Source of the DNA: CALJIC01 sp039805565
GTDB taxonomy: Bacteria > Chloroflexota > Chloroflexia > Chloroflexales > Roseiflexaceae
Length of the DNA stretch: 54,256 bases
Reading direction: 5' to 3'
Assembly (NCBI GenBank): GCA_039805565.1
Contig: JBDLTZ010000340.1
Coordinates: 1 to 54,256, forward strand
The notes beneath the pieces are model-generated. The model was not told the origin of the DNA, did no database searches, and saw only the letters and a list, made by a program, of their open reading frames with translations. Positions 1 to 6,265 of the stretch are shown piece by piece (position 1 is the first letter of the stretch; the number at the start of each line of letters is the position of its first letter). The position numbers and the translations under genes are program-made.

Positions 1-191
1 GCGCGCAGCGCGAAGAATGAGAACGGCGGCGTGAACCCCTTCGCCGGCCGGCTAAAGATCTCGACGTCGCGCAGCTCAGCGCGGCCGCCGAGGGCCACGC
101 TGCCTGCACCGATGCCGCCGAGCGGAAACGCGATCTCGCGGAGGCACTCGCCCTCGTAGTGGGTGAGCGCGGGCCAGAAAGGTGTGTTCAT
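1..191 (-). CDS. GH116-type (DUF608) glycoside hydrolase, N-terminus only
   Basis: The gene starts at ATG 191 and runs off the left edge, so only the first 63 residues are visible. They contain IAFPLGGIGAGSVALGG followed by LRDVEIFSRPAKG, which resembles the N-terminal segment of GH116 glycosidases (bacterial relatives of the beta-glucosidase GBA2). A Shine-Dalgarno GAAGG lies 5 bases before the ATG, and the start is 15 bases after the permease stop. It is therefore the fourth visible gene of the leftward sugar-uptake operon. Family assignment from the N-terminus is fairly safe; the substrate (beta-glucoside or xyloside) cannot be read from this piece. No signal peptide is visible, suggesting cytoplasmic hydrolysis of imported oligosaccharide. 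Confidence 0.7.
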   Translation of the reverse strand, partial: MNTPFWPALTHYEGECLREIAFPLGGIGAGSVALGGRAELRDVEIFSRPAKGFTPPFSFFALR

Positions 192-206
192 GTCGGCCTT
201 CAGCGT

Positions 207-1094
207 TTAGCCCTTGATGCCCGACTGCGTGATCCCCTCGATGAACCAGCGCTGCGCCACCAGGAACACCAGCAGCACCGGCGCGATCGTCATCGTGACC
301 GCCGCCATCACCACCGCCGGGCTGCCGGCCGAGAGGTAGCCGCGCAGCGCGGTGATGCCGAGCGGCAGCGTCATCTTCTCCCAGGTGTTGATGAAGATCA
401 GCGGCGTGAAGTAGCTGTTCCAGGTGTTGTTGAACGTGATGATCGCCAGCGCCGCCAGCGATGGGCCGGCGAGCGGCAGCGCCACGCGCCAGAACGAGGT
501 CCACGGGCCGGCGCCGTCGATCCGCGCCGCGTCGAGCAGGTCCTGCGGCAGCGTCAGGAAGTACTGGCGCAGCAGGAACACGCCGAACGCGCTCGTCAGC
601 CCGGGCAGGATCAGCGCCAAGTGGCTGTCCACCAGGCCGAGCTGCCGCATGATAATGAACACCGGAATGATCGTCACCTGGCCCGGCACCATCAGCGAGG
701 CCAGCAGCAGGATGAACAGGATGTTGCGCCCGGGGAAGCGCAGCCGCGCGAAGGCGAAGCCGGCCATCGAGCAGCTGATTAGCTGCCCGAGCGTCACGAA
801 GAAGGTCACCTTCAGGCTGTTGACGCCGAACATCAGGAACGGCACCGACGACTGAAACACCGCGGCGTAGTTCTCGACGTGCCACTCGGTGGGCAGCCAC
901 GCGGGCGGCAGCGTGAATGACTCCCCCACCGGCCGCAGCGAGGTGGAGAACATCCACACGAACGGCAGCGCCATGAAGACTGCGCCCACGGCCAGGGCCG
1001 CGGTGGCCGCCCAATCGATCGCCCGGTCTAGGATCGGCGCGGCGTCGCGGCGCCGGGTAAGGCTCTTCGCGCGCACCTGCGAGGTTGTTGCCAT
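207..1094 (-). CDS. Carbohydrate ABC transporter permease, MalG type
   Basis: Inner-membrane permease of a CUT1-type sugar importer, 295 residues. After a short cytoplasmic N-terminus, a first membrane segment (about residues 30-55) leads into FVWMFSTSLRP, which is typical of MalG/UgpE proteins. The cytoplasmic EAA loop that docks the ATPase reads DAARIDGAGPWTSFWRVALP. Start ATG 1094 has GAGGAG 5 bases upstream and lies 16 bases after the stop of the partner permease. No ATP-binding subunit is encoded here. As in many Gram-positive and Chloroflexota CUT1 systems, a shared MsmX-type ATPase encoded elsewhere probably serves it (inference). Confidence 0.93.
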   Translation of the reverse strand: MATTSQVRAKSLTRRRDAAPILDRAIDWAATAALAVGAVFMALPFVWMFSTSLRPVGESFTLPPAWLPTEWHVENYAAVFQSSVPFLMFGVNSLKVTFFVTLGQLISCSMAGFAFARLRFPGRNILFILLLASLMVPGQVTIIPVFIIMRQLGLVDSHLALILPGLTSAFGVFLLRQYFLTLPQDLLDAARIDGAGPWTSFWRVALPLAGPSLAALAIITFNNTWNSYFTPLIFINTWEKMTLPLGITALRGYLSAGSPAVVMAAVTMTIAPVLLVFLVAQRWFIEGITQSGIKG

Positions 1095-1110
1095 GGCTCT
1101 CCTCGTCCGG

Positions 1111-2037
1111 TCACTCGTAGTGGACCCAGGACCGGCTCAGACGGAACTGGATCAGCGTCAGCACCATGATCACCGCGAAGAGCGTTATTGACACCGCCGA
1201 GGCGTAGCCCATCTCGAAGGTCTGGAAGGCCTTCTCGTAGATGTACATCACCAGGCTGCGGCTCGCGTCGCCGGGGCCGCCGGCCGTCAGCACGACGACC
1301 GAGTCGAACACCTGGAGCGCGCCGATCATAAAGATGATCATGTTGAAGAAGAATGTGGGTGTGATCAGCGGCAGCGTGATGTGGCGGAACAGGCGCCAGC
1401 GGTTGGCGCCGTCGATCTGGGCCGCCTCGTAGTAGTCGGCGGGGATGTTCTGCAGGCCCGCCAGGAAGACCAGCATGGCGAAGCCGGTGTTCTTCCAGAC
1501 GTCCATGAAGATGATCGAGGGCAGCACCCACTGGCGGCTGCTGAGCCACGGCACTGGCTCAACGCCGAGGAAGCCGAGGTAGTAGTTGAAGACCCCTGTG
1601 TCCTTCTGGTAGAGGAACTGCCAGATGATCGAGCAGTAGGTCAGCGCCACCAGCACCGGGAAGAAGTAGGTGGTGCGGAAGAGGTAGCGCAGCGCCGAGG
1701 GCAGGCGGCGGTTGATCAGCACCGCCAGCAGCAGGCCCACCCCCACATTGAGCGACACTGCGGCTACGGTGAAGACCACAGTGTTGAGGTACACCGTCCG
1801 CAGGCGCGCGTCGCGCAGCATGTCCAGGTAGTTGTCCAGCCCGGCGAAGCGGGCCGGCGAGAGCATGTCGTAGCTGGTGATGCTGATCCCGATCGCCGCC
1901 AGGATCGGCCCCAGCACGAAGGTGGTGTAGCCGAGGAAGGTCGGCAGGATAAACAAGTAGCCGGCCAGCGCCTCACGGTGGCGCTCCTTGCTGAGCCAGC
2001 CGGCCCGGGCGGCGGGCCGCGCCTGCACTATTGCCAT
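1111..2037 (-). CDS. Carbohydrate ABC transporter permease, MalF type
   Basis: Partner permease, 308 residues, with about six membrane segments beginning at LAGYLFILPTFLGYTTFVLG and an EAA loop YEAAQIDGANRWRLFRHITL. It forms the membrane channel with the MalG-type protein downstream. Start ATG 2037 has GGAGGA 5 bases before it. The gene follows the binding-protein gene after 52 bases, and that gap contains a strong GC stem-loop, the usual place for one that keeps binding-protein mRNA more abundant than permease mRNA. The stop precedes the next start by 16 bases. Confidence 0.93.
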   Translation of the reverse strand: MAIVQARPAARAGWLSKERHREALAGYLFILPTFLGYTTFVLGPILAAIGISITSYDMLSPARFAGLDNYLDMLRDARLRTVYLNTVVFTVAAVSLNVGVGLLLAVLINRRLPSALRYLFRTTYFFPVLVALTYCSIIWQFLYQKDTGVFNYYLGFLGVEPVPWLSSRQWVLPSIIFMDVWKNTGFAMLVFLAGLQNIPADYYEAAQIDGANRWRLFRHITLPLITPTFFFNMIIFMIGALQVFDSVVVLTAGGPGDASRSLVMYIYEKAFQTFEMGYASAVSITLFAVIMVLTLIQFRLSRSWVHYE

Positions 2038-2051
2038 GGGCGATCCTCCGT

Positions 2052-2077
2052 GCGCGCGGGGAGCTGGCCCCGCGCGC
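2052..2077 (-). promoter_or_regulatory. Intercistronic GC stem-loop after the binding-protein gene
   Basis: GCGCGCGGGG (2052-2061) and CCCCGCGCGC (2068-2077) form a perfect 10-bp stem with a 6-base loop between the solute-binding protein stop and the first permease start. No T-run follows on the minus strand, so an mRNA-stabilising or partially attenuating role is more likely than full termination. Malto-oligosaccharide operons use this arrangement for differential expression. Confidence 0.5.
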
Positions 2078-2089
2078 GCGCGCTTGCTC

Positions 2090-3457
2090 CTACGCCTTCA
2101 GCTTCGCCATCGCGGCCGAGAGCTCCTCGTGGGCGGCGGCCAGGCCGGCCTCGGGAGTCACGGTGGCGCTCATGATCTCGCCCACGTGTCGCATGAAGAT
2201 CGTCTCGAACTCGTTGAAGTTTGCCGGGCTCGGCACCGGCCGCGAGTCCTTGAGGCTGTCGTAGAAGATCGTGGAGTTCGGCGGGAACTTGAGGAACTCC
2301 TCGCTGTAGGCGGTGGAGCGCCGCGCCGGGATCGCCACTCCGGCGTCGGCCGTGGCCTGGATGGTCTCCTTGCTTGTGAGCTCCTTGATCAGCTCCCAGG
2401 CTAGCTCCTTGTTCTGGCTCTGAGAGTAGATGCCCCAGCCGCCCACACCGTGCACCGATGTGCCCTTGCGATTGCGCGGCCAGTACTGTACGTCGAAGTC
2501 CTTGAAGTCGTTGGTGAGGAAGTTCTGGATCGGCCAGTGGCCCCAGCCGCCCATCGCGGCCTTGCTCGAGGTGAACAGGGCGTCGTTGTTGGCGCCCTCC
2601 ACGGCGGGCGAGACGTTGTGGACGTGGATGAGATCGTGGACGAAGGTGATCGACTCGAGCATCTTCGGGTCGTTCAGGTTCGAGGCGCTCCAGTCGTCGG
2701 TGAGCTGGTAAGTGTCGTTGGTCAAGAACCAGGGGGTTAGGCCGAAGTTGAAGTTGGGGATCGTAAAGCCGTACACCTGGTCGCCGCCGCTGCCGCTGGT
2801 GAGCTTCTTGGCGGTGGTGAGGAAATCCTGCCAGGTCCAGTCGGGCTTCGGCGGCTCGATGCCGGCATCCTTGAACATGGCGGTGTTGTAGTAGATCACC
2901 ATATTGTTCCAGGAGTGCGGCACCTGCCAGATCTTGCCGTCCACCTTGAAGGCGTCGAGCAGCGCCGGGTCTACGTCCTCGATCAGCTCCCTGCCGCCCG
3001 GGTCATTCGTGAGCAGGTCGTCGAGCGGGAGCATCAGCTCTTTGCTGACGATCAGCCGCGTGCCCTCGATCGCGATGTTGATGATGTCGGGCGCCTGGCC
3101 GCCGGCCACCTGCGCCACGACCTTGTTGGTGTACTCGGACCAGGTGCTTACTGGGACGAAGTTGTCCTCGATCGTGACATCGGGGTGGTTCTTCTTGAAG
3201 CGGTCGTACGCAGCGCCGTAGATCACCTTGTCGGCCTCGCCGCCGAAGTTGAAGATCTTGAGCGTCTTCGCCCCGCCGCTCGCCGCCGGGGCCGCTGTGG
3301 GCGCCGCTGCCTCGCCGCCCGCCGGGGCCGCCGTGGGCTCGCCCCCCGCCGGCGCGGCCGGAGCCCCGCCACACGCCGCCAACACCGCCGCCCCACCGCT
3401 CGTCCCCATCAGCCGCAGAAAGTCGCGCCGAGAGACCCGTCGTCGTGTCTCGCTCAT
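2090..3457 (-). CDS. Sugar ABC transporter solute-binding protein (Tat lipoprotein)
   Basis: Family 1 extracellular substrate-binding protein, 455 residues. Start ATG 3457 is chosen because GAGGAGG lies 7 bases upstream and the signal peptide begins there. The N-terminus has a twin-arginine motif SRRDFLRL (residues 9-16) and a lipobox VLAAC with Cys29, followed by a low-complexity Ala/Pro/Gly linker (about 30-58). The mature domain begins KTLKIFNFGG and includes DRFKKNHPDVTIEDNFVPVS, typical of this family. It is exported folded and lipid-anchored, and delivers sugar to the adjacent permeases. It is the first gene of the leftward operon, divergent from the LacI regulator that probably controls it. 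Confidence 0.93.
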   Translation of the reverse strand: MSETRRRVSRRDFLRLMGTSGGAAVLAACGGAPAAPAGGEPTAAPAGGEAAAPTAAPAASGGAKTLKIFNFGGEADKVIYGAAYDRFKKNHPDVTIEDNFVPVSTWSEYTNKVVAQVAGGQAPDIINIAIEGTRLIVSKELMLPLDDLLTNDPGGRELIEDVDPALLDAFKVDGKIWQVPHSWNNMVIYYNTAMFKDAGIEPPKPDWTWQDFLTTAKKLTSGSGGDQVYGFTIPNFNFGLTPWFLTNDTYQLTDDWSASNLNDPKMLESITFVHDLIHVHNVSPAVEGANNDALFTSSKAAMGGWGHWPIQNFLTNDFKDFDVQYWPRNRKGTSVHGVGGWGIYSQSQNKELAWELIKELTSKETIQATADAGVAIPARRSTAYSEEFLKFPPNSTIFYDSLKDSRPVPSPANFNEFETIFMRHVGEIMSATVTPEAGLAAAHEELSAAMAKLKA

Positions 3458-3557
3458 CGCCAGCCTCCTCGCTACGCAGCATCTTGTTGCGCGGGCCACA
3501 CCGGCTGTGCCTCTGCGCCGGGGTGAGATTATGTTGCCTCGCGCGTGCGGTGCGCCG

Positions 3558-3586
3558 ATTATAGAGGATAAACTGAATAGAGTCAA
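3558..3586 (-). promoter_or_regulatory. Sigma70-type promoter of the sugar-uptake operon
   Basis: On the minus strand, -35 TTGACT (3586-3581) and -10 TATAAT (3563-3558) are separated by exactly 17 bases. The binding-protein ATG is 100 bases downstream. An imperfect inverted repeat (AAACtGAAT ... ATTCGTTT, 3571-3594) overlaps the -35 box and is a candidate operator for the divergent LacI regulator; the operator is an inference. Confidence 0.8.
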
Positions 3587-3626
3587 TTCGTTTACCTAAA
3601 GTTCAGCTCTCTCTTTAGTGAAACTG

Positions 3627-3655
3627 TTGACACATGGAGCAAAACTCGCTATAGT
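3627..3655 (+). promoter_or_regulatory. Sigma70-type promoter of the lacI-family gene
   Basis: TTGACA (3627-3632), a 17-base spacer, then TATAGT (3650-3655). Transcription would start near 3662, about 28 bases before the ATG at 3690. This is the best -35 match in the window. It lies back to back with the operon promoter, 41 bases away, so one bound repressor could affect both. Confidence 0.82.
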
Positions 3656-3689
3656 GGTGGGACGGTCTCGCATCCGCTACCAGCACCCT

Positions 3690-4709
3690 ATGAGCACACG
3701 CACGATCAAAGATGTCGCCGACGCAGCCGGTGTCTCCACCACGGCCGTGTCGCTGTTCCTGAACGACCGCCCGGGCATCAGCCAGTCCACGCGCGAGCGC
3801 ATCGCCGCCGCAGTCCAGTCGCTTGGCTACGTGCCGCGCGCCAGCGCCCGGCGCTCCGGCTCAGGGGCGTTCATCGGCATGCTGGTCGAGCAGCTGCCGC
3901 TGCCGGTGCACGTGGACCACTTCTATGCGGGGGTGGTGCAGGGGCTCCAGGCCGAGGCCGAGCGGCTGGGATACAACCTGGCGCTGAGCGTGGTGGACCC
4001 AGCGCAGGCCGGGCTGCCGCGCCTGATCGCCGAGCAGCACGCCGCCGGCATCGTGGCGGTGGGCGGCGGCGACATTACCGACGCGCTGCTGGACCGGGTG
4101 ACCGAGGAGGGGATGCCGCTTGTGGCGGTGGACAACCAGAGCCGCTCGCGCGCGGTGGACAGCGTGGTGACGGATAACCTCCAGGGGGCCTACACGCTTA
4201 CCCGCCACCTGCTCGACCTCGGCCACCGACGCATCGCCTTCATCCGCGGCCCAGAGAAGTACAAGAGCCTCGGCGAACGCCTCCAGGGCTACCGCGAGGC
4301 GCTGCTCGAGGCCGGCGTCCCGCTCGACGAGCGCCTGGTGCAGCCGGCGATCTCGAGCGGCCTGCCGCGCAAGGGGTACCGCGAGATGATGCGGCTGCTC
4401 GAGCTCGATGATCCGCCCACCGCGGTGTTCGCCGCCAGCGACCGCACGGCCGTGGGCGCACTCGATGCGATCCGCGAGCGCGGCCTGCGCGTTCCGGAGG
4501 ACATCAGCCTGGCGGGGTTCGACGGCGTGGCCCTCGGCGAGCACACCACCCCGCCACTCACCACAGTCCGCACGCGCAACTACGAGATGGGCGTGGCGGC
4601 CATCCAGCGGCTGGACTCGCTGATCACGGGCCGCGCAGTGGCGCCGATGCGGATCGTGCTCTACGCCGACTTGGTGGTCCGTCAGTCCACGGCGCCGCCC
4701 AGCCGGTAG
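3690..4709 (+). CDS. LacI-family transcriptional regulator
   Basis: 339 residues. The DNA-binding headpiece begins TIKDVADAAGVSTTAVSLFL and includes the hinge region up to about residue 55. The rest is a periplasmic-binding-protein-like effector domain, with GYREMMRLLELDDPPTAVFA and DISLAGFDGVALGEHTTPPL characteristic of the family. Start ATG 3690 is used because the helix-turn-helix begins there and the promoter lies just upstream; there is no obvious Shine-Dalgarno. It probably represses the divergent sugar operon and releases on binding an imported sugar. Its 3' end overlaps the convergent CobW-type gene by 28 bases. Confidence 0.93.
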   Translation: MSTRTIKDVADAAGVSTTAVSLFLNDRPGISQSTRERIAAAVQSLGYVPRASARRSGSGAFIGMLVEQLPLPVHVDHFYAGVVQGLQAEAERLGYNLALSVVDPAQAGLPRLIAEQHAAGIVAVGGGDITDALLDRVTEEGMPLVAVDNQSRSRAVDSVVTDNLQGAYTLTRHLLDLGHRRIAFIRGPEKYKSLGERLQGYREALLEAGVPLDERLVQPAISSGLPRKGYREMMRLLELDDPPTAVFAASDRTAVGALDAIRERGLRVPEDISLAGFDGVALGEHTTPPLTTVRTRNYEMGVAAIQRLDSLITGRAVAPMRIVLYADLVVRQSTAPPSR

Positions 4710-5758
4710 GTGGGCTGCGGCGCGGCGGGGCTGAAGCACTCCAGCCGCTTCAGCTCGCAGCGAATCCAGGGCGGGGCCTCGGTCGCCAGCCGCCGCACCA
4801 CGGCCTCGACCAGCTCGGGCGGGGCTCCCACGCGCACGTTCAGCCGCAGGTGCGCCCGCTCGGCGCGCGTGTCGGCCGGGAGCAGGTCCCACGAGACCGG
4901 CGCGCCGCTGCGCGTGAGGCTGGCCTTGAGCGTGGCGCGCGGCGTCTCGAGCTGGATTTTGATGTGCGCTACCGGGGCCCCCCGCTCGGCAAAGGCCTGG
5001 TCCAGCGCGTGCAGCGCCCCGGCCACCCAGCCGTCGGCCGCGAAGGGCCGCTCGCCCACTAGCTCGCCGGTGGCGTTCAGCCAGCCCAGGCTCGCCTCAG
5101 CCTCAGCGTAGGCCTGGTAGTCTATCTCCAGCGCGCGGCCCGCCCCTGCCGGCGCCGCCAGACACGCGTCCAGCCAGCCATCCACCCCCGACCCCGCACG
5201 CGATGAGAGGCCGAGCACCAGCGCGTGGGGGTGGGCCCGCCGCAGCTCGGACAGCCGCACCCGCTCCTCCCCCTCCCCCAGCAGATCGGTCTTCGTCAGG
5301 ACGATCACCGCCGCCTCCGCGAGCTGCTGCGCGTGCAGGTAGCTCACCGTCGCGTCGAACCCGCCCAGCTCGCGCTCGGGGTCCAGCAGCACGCTCAGCG
5401 GCCCCACCTCGACCTCGCCGGCGTTGTAGGCCTGGAGCGGGCGCAGCACGGTGGCCACGAGATCGGTGCAGCTCCCCACCGGCTCCGCCAGGATAACGTC
5501 GGGCGCCACGGCGTCCCGCAGCCGCCGCACGGCCACCACCAGATCGGGGAAGCGGCAGCAGAAGCACCCGCCGCCCACCTCCTCCACCGGCAGGTCGTGG
5601 CTGGCGGCCAGCGCGGTGTCCACCAGATCGCCCCCCTGGTCATTCGTCACAAGCCCCACGCGCAGGCCGCGCTCGGCCAGGCGGTGCGCCGCGCTGAGCA
5701 GCAGCGTCGTCTTGCCCGCGCCCAGGAATCCGCCGACAAGCAGCAGACGGGTTGGCAT
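4682..5758 (-). CDS. CobW/COG0523 G3E-family GTPase (metal chaperone-like)
   Basis: 358 residues. The P-loop GFLGAGKTT is at residues 10-18. The diagnostic metal-binding CxCC motif appears as CFCC at 65-68, and a base-recognition motif as TKTD (NKxD variant). The C-terminal part matches the CobW C-domain layout. Such proteins insert or deliver metals (Zn, Co or Fe) to target enzymes using GTP. Start ATG 5758 is chosen because the P-loop strand begins right after it and a GAGGGGG lies upstream. An 8-bp stem-loop (5780-5807) sits in its leader. The partner metalloenzyme is not identifiable from the neighbours. Confidence 0.88.
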   Translation of the reverse strand: MPTRLLLVGGFLGAGKTTLLLSAAHRLAERGLRVGLVTNDQGGDLVDTALAASHDLPVEEVGGGCFCCRFPDLVVAVRRLRDAVAPDVILAEPVGSCTDLVATVLRPLQAYNAGEVEVGPLSVLLDPERELGGFDATVSYLHAQQLAEAAVIVLTKTDLLGEGEERVRLSELRRAHPHALVLGLSSRAGSGVDGWLDACLAAPAGAGRALEIDYQAYAEAEASLGWLNATGELVGERPFAADGWVAGALHALDQAFAERGAPVAHIKIQLETPRATLKASLTRSGAPVSWDLLPADTRAERAHLRLNVRVGAPPELVEAVVRRLATEAPPWIRCELKRLECFSPAAPQPTYRLGGAVD

Positions 5759-5779
5759 CGTGTCCCCCTCTTCCAGTAT

Positions 5780-5807
5780 GGCTGTGCCTCCCAATAGTAG
5801 CACAGCC
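5780..5807 (-). promoter_or_regulatory. Leader stem-loop before the CobW-type gene
   Basis: GGCTGTGC (5780-5787) and GCACAGCC (5800-5807) form a perfect 8-bp stem with a 12-base loop, ending 22 bases before the start codon of the CobW-type gene. No T-run follows. It could be a protein-binding site or a structured leader. It does not look like a cobalamin riboswitch, being far too short. Confidence 0.35.
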
Positions 5808-5984
5808 GCGCCGCCTCGTTACGGCTGCGGCGACGAGGCGACCTGCACCGCTTCGCAAAGCGCGCTGCGTAACGCCGGCCATAACGCTGGGCCGACGCCG
5901 CGCGGGTATCCTGTGGCCAGTGGTGACGACGACAAAGGTTTTCGGCGAGACAGCCGAGCTTACGAGACTGAAGAGACCAAGGCG

Positions 5985-6152
5985 ATGATTGGCACCTCGA
6001 CCCGCACGACCGACGCCCGCGCACTGAACCCGACGGCCCTGGGCCGCGCCCGCGCGATCGTGACCTGGCCCTTCGCCAGCCACTCTAGTGCGCCGGTCTG
6101 GCTGGCGCTGCGCCTCTACATCGGCTGGATCTGGCTCCAGTTCGGCATCCGT
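5985..6152 (+). pseudogene. Truncated DoxX-like membrane protein gene
   Basis: Starting at ATG 5985, about 56 codons read like the N-terminus of a DoxX/TQO-type membrane protein, with ARAIVTWPFASHSSAPVWLA and then LALRLYIGWIWLQFGI. After that the reading frame runs into Ser/Arg/Lys-rich non-homologous sequence and then into the repeat array at 6214. Three of the usual four membrane segments are missing. The resemblance is to family sequence as I remember it. The break lies near 6152, about 60 bases from the heptamer array, suggesting a deletion or rearrangement joined to that array. Confidence 0.5.
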
Positions 6153-6213
6153 AGTGGTTCAAAACGAAAGAGCCGGGACAGATCGACGCTTCACAGCGTC
6201 GGCCTGCCCCGGC

Positions 6214-6265
6214 CCTCACGACTCACGACTCAAGCCTCAGCACTCACGCCTCAAGCCTCAGCACC
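6214..6265. repeat. Heptamer repeat array A (CTCACGA / CTCAAGC / CTCAGCA units)
   Basis: Successive 7-base units of the form CTCA(C/A/G)Gx run through this stretch, including CCTCAAGCCTCAGCAC occurring twice. On the minus strand the units contain TGA at 7-base steps, so all three frames are closed within 21 bases. The last codons and stop of the hybrid kinase (6244) lie inside the array. Confidence 0.8.

Noticed and set aside
5780..5807. Cobalamin riboswitch before the CobW-type gene
   Set aside because: Only one 8-bp hairpin is present; the B12-box and the multi-helix core are absent.
6214..6265. Heptamer arrays as CRISPR repeats
   Set aside because: Units are 7 bases, contiguous and without spacers, and no cas genes are present.
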